From positions 62,001-126,000 of the forward strand of contig JAHIUA010000035.1 in the NCBI GenBank assembly GCA_018817385.1: a DNA stretch of 64,000 bases. The letters run 5' to 3'. The DNA is from Pseudomonadota bacterium (GTDB lineage Bacteria > Desulfobacterota > Desulfobulbia > Desulfobulbales > Desulfocapsaceae). The notes under the pieces are model-generated. The model ran no database searches and was not told the DNA's origin. It worked only from the letters and a program-made list of their open reading frames with translations. Of the stretch, positions 1-10,753 are shown piece by piece. Every line of letters begins with the position of its first letter. Position 1 is the first letter of the stretch. The translations under genes and the position numbers were made by a program.

Positions 1-985
1 TTGATGCAATCTGCTCTACTTTAAAAAAAACATACTGGAGGGCATTACTGCTGCCAACAATATTACTAAAATTATGTTCAAGGTTAATTTCTTCACGAAG
101 ACAAAAACTTTCAGCTTCAACCTGTTCTTTTAATTCATTTATTTCTTCAAGGGCACGGCGCAGCTCATTCTCAACTTTCTTGCGTTGCGTTATGTCCCGA
201 TTACTGGCCCGAAAACCTAACAACTCACCATTTTCCCCAATCACAGGTTGACAGGCATGTTCAATCCAGCAAACCTCGCCATCACGTCTTTCAATGCGGA
301 ATTGCAATTCTCGTAAGCTATGCGTTGTTCGAGAGTCAGAGCAATGTTTGTCCCAAAGCCCCTTGTCTTCGGCAACAACCACCTTCCGCAGCAGGCCGGG
401 ATTCTCAAAGAATTGGTACGGCGCATAACCGGTGAGCCGTTCACAGGAAGGAGAGACGTAGCGAAAAGTACCATCAGGACGTATCCAGTATTCCCAATCA
501 TAGGTACAGTTGGCAACAGTACGGTAGTTCTGCTCCACTTCTTTCAGTTTGTCATTTTCCTTCTTCAAGTCGCTTATGTCTCGCATCAAGCCGAGAAAAC
601 CAATCACCGTTCCCTGCTCATCTTTGACTGCTGTTGCGACCGTTTCCGAAAGGAAAGTTTCGTTGTTCTTCTTGCGATAATCTATCTTATAGGGCTCAAT
701 TTTTCCTTTAGCAGTCAAATTGAACCTGGTCCTTCCTTGTTCCTCATAACTCTCTTTGCTGGTATAAATTACTTCGGTGCTCTGACCAATTATTTCTTCC
801 TGTTTGTAGCCAAAAACCTTTTCCACCGCAGGATTGGACATGACGATACGACGTTCTGTATCTGTAAAAATTGTAGCCTCTGGAATTACATTGAAAATGC
901 ATTGAAAATGAGCCGCTATCCGTTTGTATTTTGCCAACTCTTCTTTCAACGTCCTGATTTGTTCCTTATTTTTTTCATTGGACAT
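1..985 (-). CDS. PAS-domain sigma-54-dependent transcriptional activator (partial, 5' part only)
   Basis: Reading the minus strand from an ATG at 985 gives 328 codons with no stop, running off the left edge. A Shine-Dalgarno GAAGGG lies 7 nt upstream of the ATG. Residues of about 15-125 form one PAS domain (motif NPAVEKVFGY, ending in RDISDLKKE) and about 140-255 form a second (YDWEYWIRPDG, ending in RDITQRKK). A charged linker follows, then FSNIVGSSNALQYVFFKVE, which is the usual entry of the AAA+ sigma-54 interaction domain. By family knowledge, such proteins sense a signal through PAS and activate RpoN promoters. The Walker A, GAFTGA and HTH parts would lie outside the window. The target is unknown. 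Sigma-54-type promoters occur elsewhere in this window, but nothing links them to this activator. Confidence 0.85.
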   Translation of the reverse strand, partial: MSNEKNKEQIRTLKEELAKYKRIAAHFQCIFNVIPEATIFTDTERRIVMSNPAVEKVFGYKQEEIIGQSTEVIYTSKESYEEQGRTRFNLTAKGKIEPYKIDYRKKNNETFLSETVATAVKDEQGTVIGFLGLMRDISDLKKENDKLKEVEQNYRTVANCTYDWEYWIRPDGTFRYVSPSCERLTGYAPYQFFENPGLLRKVVVAEDKGLWDKHCSDSRTTHSLRELQFRIERRDGEVCWIEHACQPVIGENGELLGFRASNRDITQRKKVENELRRALEEINELKEQVEAESFCLREEINLEHNFSNIVGSSNALQYVFFKVEQIAS

Positions 986-1541
986 TTGAATACCCTTCAA
1001 ACCTTACACTACAAAATACTTAGAGAAGAAACAGAAAATAATGAACGCGGCGCCCCTTCCGCTGCAAGCAGCTTCAGTGTCACAAAATTAATTATAGAGT
1101 ATCATGCCAGCTGGAGTCAATCAATGGAAAACCGAGGGCGAGAAACCAACAACAACGAGTGGCTAGGACAGGAGCACTCTCAAGGGCCAAGACACCAAAA
1201 GTCGGCTGGAAGTTGCCCAGAGTAAATGGGTTGCCTCTTGAATAATCTCATCGAGCTGAGATTGTTAGCGCAACCGCTTTTCCACACCCTTTATCGACCA
1301 ATATCTTGAAAATCGTGGAGAAGATCCTTGCGAAAAAATAAGGACTGTTTTGGACCCGCTCTGCCTGTCCCCCCTTCATAACAGGCCAAGCGGATGATTT
1401 GACAACGAATATAAAAATGAACAGGCGTGCCCCCCTGTCTCTCGCCACTCGCTCCCGGGCAAATTGGCGTCTCAGCAAAAGTGAAACACCGAGGTGGGAG
1501 ACACCGGACGAGTGACAGGGGAACACCGCTACTCTATCGGA
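986..1541. other. Intergenic, no gene seen
   Basis: About 550 nt separate the activator gene and thiC. The open frames here lack family resemblance, ribosome binding sites and plausible composition. The only structure noticed is the inverted repeat at 1432-1521, listed separately. Confidence 0.6.
1432..1521. repeat. Imperfect inverted repeat just downstream of thiC
   Basis: CCCCTGTC (1432-1439) and CACTCG (1446-1451) can pair with CGAGTG (1509-1514) and ACAGGGG (1515-1521), leaving a 6-nt bulge and a loop of about 57 nt. It begins about 20 nt past the thiC stop on the minus strand. It could be a 3' structure or a weak terminator. There is no clear T tract, so the function is open. Confidence 0.4.
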
Positions 1542-3416
<1,875 letters not shown>

Positions 3417-3560
3417 TTAATTTTTACGCAGGCGGATAAACACGAATGTGCAGCCTTGAAAAAGGAGACACCATGATCACCATCTGGATCATTATTGATA
3501 CTGACAGGGAAAGGTATGCGAAATGGGGCACAGGATGGATAATGCTTCCTTTCATGATGA

Positions 3561-3637
3561 CTTTCCCTCCGACTTTATTACAAGTATCAGGTTCAAGGAG
3601 TCTGCTCTCAGCCGAAACTCATTTCCGGCACCCCCAA
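3561..3637 (-). ncRNA. TPP (THI-box) riboswitch upstream of thiC
   Basis: Read on the minus strand, the segment shows GGGGGTGCC, then GGCTGAGAGC, then CCTTGAACCTGATA, then CGGAGGGAAAG. These are the conserved P1/P2, CTGAGA and GAACCTGAT...GGGAA elements of the thiamine pyrophosphate aptamer, in the right order and spacing. It is on the thiC strand in its leader. No clear expression-platform terminator was identified between it and the thiC start. Confidence 0.95.
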
Positions 3638-3640
3638 GTC

Positions 3641-4034
3641 TACGATGTTCAAATTCAAAACATCAATTACGTTTATAAATAAAAATCCCAGCAGAGTAAA
3701 GTGCTAATGGAGCCGTCTGCCCGGAACAGGCCGACATCATAGACTCCCTATGGAAACAACGATCTGAACGCAAACGATTTCAATTGATAAGGACAGGGCC
3801 TATACGAGCAAGCGAAAAGGCTTGATAATGAATGAGTATTCAGTTATGCTTTGCTGTTAATATCACCGTAACACACTGACTATAAGGTTTTTTATACAAC
3901 CTTACCCATATAACTTCTCACAACAGTGAGCGAAACTTTCACACAATACATATCTTGTTGCAAATGAACAAATCGACCAGACCTATTCATTCACTCAGGA
4001 AATTTAATAAATTAATTCTGCTGGAGGAGTACCG
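3641..4034. other. Divergent intergenic region with a small inverted repeat
   Basis: No gene is seen between the thiC leader and the plus-strand gene at 4035. A perfect 7-bp inverted repeat TAAGGTT (3883-3889) / AACCTTA (3898-3904) lies about 130 nt upstream of that gene. It could be an operator or a hairpin. Confidence 0.5.
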
Positions 4035-5213
4035 ATGCTCAACCATTACCGAGAACCGTATATCATAAGAGAGGTAGCCCCCTTTCATGTAGACGGCCTG
4101 GCCATTCCCTATCCGGAATTTGTTCCCAGACTCTATAATTTCTGCAAAGAACTTGGTTTTCGCAAAGGCTATATCATGCCCTCCCGGGCTTTTTGCTCCG
4201 ATGAGAACCAGGGCCTGCCCATCATTCTTCTTACCAAACATTTCGGCACCTTCCCCTTCAACCATGGCCGGGTCGGTGGCCTGCTGTCTATTAACCGAAA
4301 CGGCCCCCACTCACATCATGGAGACGACCTGGTAATCGTCCAGGCCAGTCACGTCGGCTATGACCCAGATACCGGCGAATATGGTGGCTACCGCAGGCCA
4401 CAGGTAAAGGGTGATAACCGTTGCGTCTCCTGTGGAAAACTTACTCATGTTTTCACACCATATCTCGAACAGTATCATTTCGCCCGCGAGCGTATTTTCC
4501 TGCGCCGAGATGAGGATGGACATCACCTGATTACGGCAAAAAACACCTTTATCGACTTTGGCTCCCACCCTGTGGATCAGGGACTTGTCCTGAAACTCTC
4601 AAATATTGTCGAACAGGACGAGCAGAGAATTATCCGTCCGTTCTCCCAAGCAAGCACCACCCAAACCTACGAGGTCTCCCCTGCCTTTAAAAAACGTCTT
4701 GACGATCAGGGCTATGAATGGAAATCCAACGAAGGGAAAAACATCGGCGAGCTATTGACCGCGGACCTTTTCTATTTCAAGGAAAAATTTCATGAAACGG
4801 ATGATTCTCTCGCCCTGGAAAGAAGCCTGATCGAATTCATGCCTGATATTGTCAGCGCCAAATACCCACCTCTACGGGCGGCACAGGCCAATGTCCAACT
4901 GGAATTTTCCCGAGTGGTTCAGTCCATTCGACGCGGCGAGGAGTACAGAGGACGAAGCCTCCTCTATATTACCGGACTCAACATCGATATCTCGGAATAT
5001 GAAGGCTTTCCGACAACAAATTATTTTGTCCCCTGGGCCGCCCACGTCCAACTCAAAGACGGCACACCGGAAGAATACACCCACCCCATTGAACAGGAAA
5101 AGCTATTCGCCAAGCTCATGTCCCAAAGTATGGAGAACCCCGACCAAACCGACTTAAAAGAAAATATCAAGCGCATGCTGAAAGCGCCGCACTTTGATAT
5201 CAGGGTAAGGTAA
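4035..5213 (+). CDS. LCIB/C-like (theta-type) carbonic anhydrase family protein
   Basis: The product is 392 aa with no signal peptide or membrane segment, so it is probably cytosolic. The ATG follows a strong GGAGGAG site. Motifs resemble the LCIB/C beta-CA-like family: C54-S-D56-E (CSDEN), a Gly-rich HGRVGGLLSI segment, H106 in QASHVGYDPDTGEYGGYRR, and C130-x2-C133-G. The Cys/His/Cys set would bind zinc and the Asp/Arg dyad would catalyse CO2 hydration. Family assignment is by motif recall, not a search. It stands alone between thiC and the hyf-like operon, followed by a strong hairpin. Alternatively it is an uncharacterised zinc protein with no CA activity. Confidence 0.6.
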   Translation: MLNHYREPYIIREVAPFHVDGLAIPYPEFVPRLYNFCKELGFRKGYIMPSRAFCSDENQGLPIILLTKHFGTFPFNHGRVGGLLSINRNGPHSHHGDDLVIVQASHVGYDPDTGEYGGYRRPQVKGDNRCVSCGKLTHVFTPYLEQYHFARERIFLRRDEDGHHLITAKNTFIDFGSHPVDQGLVLKLSNIVEQDEQRIIRPFSQASTTQTYEVSPAFKKRLDDQGYEWKSNEGKNIGELLTADLFYFKEKFHETDDSLALERSLIEFMPDIVSAKYPPLRAAQANVQLEFSRVVQSIRRGEEYRGRSLLYITGLNIDISEYEGFPTTNYFVPWAAHVQLKDGTPEEYTHPIEQEKLFAKLMSQSMENPDQTDLKENIKRMLKAPHFDIRVR

Positions 5214-5249
5214 CATCTTCCATGTGAAATCAGATTGAAGAAAAAGAAA

Positions 5250-5292
5250 GCCCGTTTCCTTTTTGTTTGCTGATTGCAAAAAGGAAACGGGC
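5250..5292. terminator. Perfect 16-bp hairpin (terminator-like)
   Basis: GCCCGTTTCCTTTTTG (5250-5265) pairs perfectly with 5277-5292 across an 11-nt loop. It begins 36 nt after the stop at 5213. The A-rich tract just before it makes a T-rich tract on the minus strand, so it could also stop leftward transcription. On the plus strand no T tract follows. Confidence 0.7.
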
Positions 5293-5761
5293 CCATGAGT
5301 ATGCCATGCCTCAACAAAAAGAGAGCAAACAATTTTACAAAAAAAAGTTTCCCCTGCCTGGCAGGTTAATCAGCTCGTGCAATCCCTGAGTATGTGGAAT
5401 CGTTGAAGAGGGCTTACGATTCCCCCAGGTTCAGGTACATATGAGCGACACCGGAGCAGAACAAAAAAGAAAAAAGTAGTTGACTTTTACTGAATAGAAA
5501 TTCATAATCGTCCGATTTTGTAAGTCGCCAGCCGTGGAATCCACCTCTGTGTTTTTCCTTTTCCAATGACCGACGACGATGGCAATGTCTTTTCTGACAC
5601 TGTTATTACCGTGGGTATCATCCCAATCTTCTCCACATTTATAGGTTTGACAAGTTACAAATTCATTGGAGAACTCCAGCTAGTCGCGGCAATGATTTTC
5701 TTTATAAAAATAAAAGCAATAATCAGCTCCCCCCTTTTATCGAAGTGACACAAGAGGACAT
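5293..5761. other. Leader region of the hyf-like operon
   Basis: This is about 470 nt without a supported gene. It contains the sigma-70-like promoter at 5480-5508 and then a leader of about 245 nt. A 60-codon frame at 5566-5748 has no ribosome binding site and was not accepted. Confidence 0.6.
5480..5508 (+). promoter_or_regulatory. Sigma-70-like promoter of the hyf-like operon
   Basis: TTGACT (5480-5485), a 17-nt spacer and CATAAT (5503-5508) each match the -35 and -10 consensus at 5 of 6 positions. It is the best promoter-like sequence between the upstream terminator and the first operon gene. Confidence 0.6.
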
Positions 5762-7720
5762 ATGAATATATTTTTTCTCGCTTTACTGCTCATTGGAGTT
5801 GGTGGAACACAGGCACTTACTACCTTCAAACGTTATTCGTTGATGAAAACCGGCGCAGTCCTGGCTATCATCACTGGCTGCAGCATTGGCGCCGTTGATG
5901 CGGCAACTCGGCTGCTTCAGCATGCTGAGCCGGTGATTTACACCCATAGCTGGTTGCAGATTTTCACCTTCTCTCTCAAGATTGATGCCGTTTCAGCCTT
6001 TTTTCTGGTACCGGTTTTCGCCATTTCTGCCATAGCCGCCCTGTACAGCTTTCAATATCTCCATGATGCAAAACGGGCAGCAGGCACCGCCATTAATTAT
6101 TTCTTTTACGCCCTTCTCATCATCTCAATGGCCCTTGTGGTCTGTGCGAATAACCTTATCTCCTTCGCCCTTGCCTGGGAGCTGATGTCTGTCGCATCAT
6201 TTTTTCTGGTTATTTATGATGTCCATAAAAAGGCCACCAGGGGTGCTGGATATATCTATTTTATTTTTACCCAGGCTGGAGCCCTTTTTATTTTTGCCGG
6301 TTTCGGTTTCCTCTACTCACACACCGGCACCTTTGGATTTGAAGCCCTTGCCTCTATTCCCGATTCGGCCAAACTTATTGCCTTTATTCTTATTCTCATC
6401 GGCTGTGGCTCCAAGGCGGGTATCATGCCTCTCCATGTCTGGCTACCCTATGCCCATCCCGCTGCCCCAAGTCATGTTTCCGCTGTCATGTCCGGCGTCA
6501 TGATCAAGATGGGTATTTATGGTATTGTCCGCTTCTATCTCCTCCTAGAACCGACATCTGTCGTTTTCGGCCAGATCGTTATCATTCTCGGCATCAGCTC
6601 CGGTATCCTCGGGGTAGTCTATGCCATCGGCAAGCAGGACATCAAAAAGATGCTTGCCTACTCCAGCGTCGAGAATATCGGCATCATCCTCCTCGGTCTC
6701 GGTGTCGGCATGCTGGGCGCAGCATCTGGTAACAAGACCATGGCCGCATTTGGCTTTGCCGGTGGCCTGCTCCATGTCTTCAATCACTCAATTTTCAAAT
6801 CACTGCTCTTCATGGGAGCAGGCTCTGTTCTTCATCAGACCAAAACCGGGGCGAGCAACCAGCTTGGCGGCCTGATGAAAACCATGCCGGTTACTGGCCG
6901 TAGCCTACTCATCGGTTCCATCTCCATCTCCGGCCTGCCGCCGTTCAACGGTTTTATCAGTGAGTTTCTCATCTATTACGGGGCAATCCACGGCCTTTCA
7001 CTCCATGGCGCATCATTTGTCCTCTCTGCTCTGGCAATTATAGCCCTGGCAGTTATCGGCGCACTGGCAGCAGCAGCCTTTACCAAATTCATTGGCGTAG
7101 TTTTTCTTGGTGAACCACGCACTGCCAATGCCGCCAATGCATGCGAAGCCGGCGTCCTCATGGGAACAGCCCTCTCGTTGCTGGCAGCTGCTTGTCTTAT
7201 CATCGGTATCTGGCCTTATTACTTTGTCCAGGCAGCCTTCCTGGTAACCCAGGCAATTCCACTGGTTGCCGACTATACAACGACTGATTTCATGCCGATC
7301 ATGACCAATATTTCCCGTACGGCTGCTCTCTTCATCTTCCTGTTTATCATTGTCACAGTTCTCAGAAAGATTTTTTATATCGGTAAAGAAGTCACCAAAT
7401 CCGGAACCTGGGGCTGTGGCTTCACCCAGCCAACAGTTCGAATGCAGTACACCGGAACATCTTATGCAGACAGTATGGTTGATTTTTTTCGACCCTTTAT
7501 CCGAGTACAAAAAAAGTACTCCGGAATAGAGAAGATTTTCCCTGGCAAGACAACCTACAGCTCGCACACACTTGATACCTCTGAAATCGGGCTGAACTTC
7601 TTTGTTGTCCGCCCGGTTCTCTATCTCCTTAGCAAGCTACGCTGGATCCAACACGGTAACATCCAGCTCTATATCGGTTACATTGTGCTGGCCATTGTGG
7701 TTATGCTCATCTTTATATAG
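5762..7720 (+). CDS. hyfB: HyfB-like antiporter-type membrane subunit of an Ehr complex
   Basis: The product is 652 aa with many hydrophobic helices. It belongs to the NuoL/M/N-Mrp antiporter superfamily, with the signature SKAGIMPLHVWLPYAHPAAPSHVSAV at roughly residues 218-243 written in part. In hydrogenase-4-like complexes this subunit forms part of the ion-translocating arm. The ATG is preceded by GAGG. It is the first gene of a co-directional run 5762-13040 with gaps or overlaps of only a few bases. The C-terminal third carries a further cytosolic or membrane extension typical of HyfB. The family call is secure; the pumped ion (H+ or Na+) cannot be read from the sequence. Confidence 0.92.
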   Translation: MNIFFLALLLIGVGGTQALTTFKRYSLMKTGAVLAIITGCSIGAVDAATRLLQHAEPVIYTHSWLQIFTFSLKIDAVSAFFLVPVFAISAIAALYSFQYLHDAKRAAGTAINYFFYALLIISMALVVCANNLISFALAWELMSVASFFLVIYDVHKKATRGAGYIYFIFTQAGALFIFAGFGFLYSHTGTFGFEALASIPDSAKLIAFILILIGCGSKAGIMPLHVWLPYAHPAAPSHVSAVMSGVMIKMGIYGIVRFYLLLEPTSVVFGQIVIILGISSGILGVVYAIGKQDIKKMLAYSSVENIGIILLGLGVGMLGAASGNKTMAAFGFAGGLLHVFNHSIFKSLLFMGAGSVLHQTKTGASNQLGGLMKTMPVTGRSLLIGSISISGLPPFNGFISEFLIYYGAIHGLSLHGASFVLSALAIIALAVIGALAAAAFTKFIGVVFLGEPRTANAANACEAGVLMGTALSLLAAACLIIGIWPYYFVQAAFLVTQAIPLVADYTTTDFMPIMTNISRTAALFIFLFIIVTVLRKIFYIGKEVTKSGTWGCGFTQPTVRMQYTGTSYADSMVDFFRPFIRVQKKYSGIEKIFPGKTTYSSHTLDTSEIGLNFFVVRPVLYLLSKLRWIQHGNIQLYIGYIVLAIVVMLIFI

Positions 7721-7729
7721 GAAGACAGG

Positions 7730-8665
7730 ATGAATTTTACTTTTTCTTTCACTTCACTTTTTTCACTTCTGGTCGCTTTTTCCTTGGCTCCCCTGTTCAT
7801 GGGTGTCATTTTAAAGGTAAAGGCCTTTTTCGGCGGCAAGCAGGGCCCACCATGGCTGATCAAGTATTATACATTAATCAAGCTGCTCCGGAAGGGCTCT
7901 GTCTATTCGACAAGCACGACATTTATCTTCAAGCTGGGACCGATAATCTCCTTTGTTACAGCCTTTATGCTGTTGCTCTTCTTTCCCTTTGCTGGTCTGC
8001 CGCCTATTCTTTCATTCCATGGTGATGTGGTTGTCCTCTTTTACCTCCTTGGTCTGGGACGTTTTTTTACCGTCCTTGCCGCTCTGGATACAGCATCACC
8101 CTTTGAAGGAATGGGCGCAGCACGAGAGGTATTTTTTTCTGCCCTCGCCGAGGCTACTATCTTTGTCATCCTGGCCCTCTTCTTTCGACTCAGTGGAAGT
8201 TTAAGTTTTGCTGAATATTTTTCAGGTACTCAAGTTGTCAATCTCTGGTCTCAGTCCGCGGCCCTGATCTTTTTAGTTCTTATCGCCCTGTTCATTGTTC
8301 TCCTGACGGAAAACTCTCGAGTGCCTGTTGATGACCCAGCGACCCATCTTGAATTAACCATGATCCATGAAGTCATGATTCTTGATCACAGCGGCCCGGA
8401 TCTTGCTCTTATTGAAATGGGTGCTTTCTGTAAGATGCTTTTTTACTCGGCCTTTATTTCCTGTCTCCTCTACCCCTTTCACACAGGATCTGCTCTATAC
8501 AATGTTCTCGTATTTAACATTATCATGACCCTGATTTACGCCGGGGTCGGCTTGGTCGAATCAATCACGGCACGGTACAAAATGGATATGGTTCCCAACT
8601 TTATCCTGACATCCTTTGCCCTGGTCTTTTTTGCAACTATTCTTACCATGGAGTTTGTCCAGTGA
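7730..8665 (+). CDS. hyfC: HyfC-like (NuoH-type) membrane subunit
   Basis: The product is 311 aa and strongly hydrophobic, of the respiratory-complex NuoH/HycD/HyfC family. Family features include GKQGPPWLIKYYTLIKL near the N-terminus, ENSRVPVDDPATHLELTMIH in the middle and a conserved acidic loop. This subunit joins the membrane arm to the soluble catalytic module. It starts 9 nt after hyfB, and its stop overlaps the GTG of the next gene in a GTGA arrangement, which supports one transcript and translational coupling. Confidence 0.93.
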   Translation: MNFTFSFTSLFSLLVAFSLAPLFMGVILKVKAFFGGKQGPPWLIKYYTLIKLLRKGSVYSTSTTFIFKLGPIISFVTAFMLLLFFPFAGLPPILSFHGDVVVLFYLLGLGRFFTVLAALDTASPFEGMGAAREVFFSALAEATIFVILALFFRLSGSLSFAEYFSGTQVVNLWSQSAALIFLVLIALFIVLLTENSRVPVDDPATHLELTMIHEVMILDHSGPDLALIEMGAFCKMLFYSAFISCLLYPFHTGSALYNVLVFNIIMTLIYAGVGLVESITARYKMDMVPNFILTSFALVFFATILTMEFVQ

Positions 8666-9318
8666 TCCATATATCCAATATCTTCTTGGCGATGATCCTC
8701 CTCTCAGTACTGCTTTCCCTGCGATCCAACCGCCTTATGGCTCTGGTCAAGCTCATGGCCTTTCAGGGAATCGTCGTTTCAGCAGTCCCCATGGTACTGG
8801 ATACTGCCCATGGTTTAACCTTCAATCTAATCATGTTTTTTATCCTCCTGGTTCTTGTAAAGGGCATCCTCATCCCAGGCATGATGTCCGTCGCCGTCAA
8901 TAAGGTTGTAGCCAGCAGGGAAATTGAACCGATTATCGGCTACCATGCCTCCCTCTTTGCCGGACTGATCATGATTGTTTTTTCAGTATACATAACCAAC
9001 CAACTCAATTTGGCCAGCTTGGCTGCAAGTCATAAACTGCTCCTGGTGACAGGTATCACCACCATGGGAGCCGGTTTAATCCTGCTCATGGCGCGCCGTA
9101 AGGCCATTACTCAGGTTATCGGTTACCTGATGATGGAAAATGGTATTTATCTCATCGGCACAGCCCTTGCCAAAGAGGTTCACACTCAATATGTGGTCGA
9201 GTTCGCGGTTCTTCTTGACCTCCTTGTTGCAGTATTGGTTATGGGTATTGTCTTAAACGATATCAACCATACCTTTGATGATGTTGACACTGCCCTCCTT
9301 GGACAGCTAAAGGATTGA
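8662..9318 (+). CDS. hyfE: HyfE-like membrane subunit
   Basis: The product is 218 aa, all hydrophobic helices, of the HyfE family (NuoK-like fusion). The GTG start overlaps the hyfC stop by 4 nt. Visible segments include ENGIYLIGTALAKE with the buried glutamate typical of NuoK-like subunits. In the complex it would add proton-relay residues to the membrane arm. No separate HyfD gene is present, as is usual for Ehr-type clusters. Confidence 0.9.
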   Translation: MIHISNIFLAMILLSVLLSLRSNRLMALVKLMAFQGIVVSAVPMVLDTAHGLTFNLIMFFILLVLVKGILIPGMMSVAVNKVVASREIEPIIGYHASLFAGLIMIVFSVYITNQLNLASLAASHKLLLVTGITTMGAGLILLMARRKAITQVIGYLMMENGIYLIGTALAKEVHTQYVVEFAVLLDLLVAVLVMGIVLNDINHTFDDVDTALLGQLKD

Positions 9319-9322
9319 AACT

Positions 9323-10753
9323 ATGCTCCAGTTTGTATTTTATATTCCACTGATTGTAGGAATTGCGGTTTTGTTTCTTCCTGCTAAAATAGGAAGAGTG
9401 GCCCTTTTTAGCACGGCTGTCATTCACGCGATGTTCACGGCCCTGGAATGGTTCAAGCTCAGCGGACCTCTGCACACCAGCTACTTCAGTAACACCCCTG
9501 AAGGCATGCTGGTTCTGGCCATCCTCTCCTTTCTCTTTCTTTTCATCTCCTTATACACAGTCTTTTATATGGGTGAAGTGGAAATGAGTAAGGAGCCTGT
9601 CTTTAACGGCAGTATGTTGCTCTTTCTCTCAGCCATGTCCATGGTTGCCATTGCCGATCATATTATTATGCTCTGGGTAGCCGTAGAAGCAACCACCCTG
9701 ATGAGTGCACCGCTTATCTTTGTTCATCGCTCCAAAGCATCTCTGGAAGCCACCTGGAAATATGTGCTCATCTGTTCCGTAGGCATTGCCCTGGCACTGC
9801 TGGGCTGCTTTTTTGTTATTTTTTCCATGGAAATGAGTAACATCCATGTGCCAATCAGTTTTAGCTCATTGAACACGGTTGCCTCCCAGCTTGATCCGGT
9901 GTGGCTGAAAGCCGGTTTTATATTTTTTGTTATCGGCTTCGGCACCAAAATGGGACTTGCCCCCATGCATACCTGGCTGCCTGATGCTCACAGTGAAGCT
10001 CCCAGCCCTGCCTCAGCTCTGCTCTCAGGGGCCTTGCTCAACTGTGCATTTCTTGCCGTATATCGCTGCCATCAACTCATGTTTACGGCCGGACTAGGGG
10101 ATTATTCGAGTAAAGTTCTTATCGCTTTTGGTCTTGCCTCCATGCTGGTTTCTGCTGTTTTTATCCTCAATCAGACAGATTACAAACGGATGCTGGCCTA
10201 TTCCAGTATAGAAAATATGGGCATCATTGCCGTTGGCATCGGCATTGGCGGCCTGGCCGCCTTTGGCGCTATGCTCCATATGATCCATCACTCACTTGTC
10301 AAATCCTCGCTCTTTCTCTCCGCCGGCAACATACTCCTCGGCTACGGCACCAAGACAATTGACAAAACAGGAAGTATGCTACGGCTGCTTCCTAAAACCG
10401 GTCTTACTTTTTTTGCCGGCTTTGCTGGAATTTCCGGATTCCCGCCATTCGGTCTTTTTGTCAGTGAACTCCTTATTATTCTGGGAGCCATCAAGGCTGG
10501 TCGTTACGTAGCAATCGGCATCTTTATCTTCAGTCTGATCCTTATTTTTGCGGGTGCCTCAAAACTCGTTATGCAGATGGTTTTCAGTGAAAAAGAGAAT
10601 GATGACATCCTTGTCCCTGAAAAATGGACCCGGGCGCTGCCACCCATTCTTCTCTTACTGACCTCACTGGCCTTAGTTATCTGGCTCCCGGATAGCATCT
10701 ATCAAACAATTCAAAATGCGATTTCATCCATTGGAGGCACGGTAAATGGATAA
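9323..10753 (+). CDS. hyfF: HyfF-like antiporter-type membrane subunit
   Basis: The product is 476 aa, an antiporter-family (NuoN/M-like) membrane protein. The signature GLAPMHTWLPDAHSEAPSPA is present together with the conserved Lys/Glu helices. It is the second pump-type subunit of the operon after HyfB. It begins 4 nt after hyfE and its end overlaps hyfG by 8 nt. There is no sign of truncation. Confidence 0.92.
   Translation: MLQFVFYIPLIVGIAVLFLPAKIGRVALFSTAVIHAMFTALEWFKLSGPLHTSYFSNTPEGMLVLAILSFLFLFISLYTVFYMGEVEMSKEPVFNGSMLLFLSAMSMVAIADHIIMLWVAVEATTLMSAPLIFVHRSKASLEATWKYVLICSVGIALALLGCFFVIFSMEMSNIHVPISFSSLNTVASQLDPVWLKAGFIFFVIGFGTKMGLAPMHTWLPDAHSEAPSPASALLSGALLNCAFLAVYRCHQLMFTAGLGDYSSKVLIAFGLASMLVSAVFILNQTDYKRMLAYSSIENMGIIAVGIGIGGLAAFGAMLHMIHHSLVKSSLFLSAGNILLGYGTKTIDKTGSMLRLLPKTGLTFFAGFAGISGFPPFGLFVSELLIILGAIKAGRYVAIGIFIFSLILIFAGASKLVMQMVFSEKENDDILVPEKWTRALPPILLLLTSLALVIWLPDSIYQTIQNAISSIGGTVNG

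Noticed and set aside
320-1225. 301-codon plus-strand open frame
   Set aside because: It lies opposite the PAS/sigma-54 activator, whose minus-strand frame has clear domains and a ribosome binding site. The plus-strand product has no family features.
3446-3682. 78-codon plus-strand frame
   Set aside because: It is antisense to the TPP riboswitch and has no ribosome binding site.
5566-5748. 60-codon frame with a hydrophobic stretch in the hyf leader
   Set aside because: No Shine-Dalgarno, low-complexity hydrophobic product, and it lies in the presumed untranslated leader.
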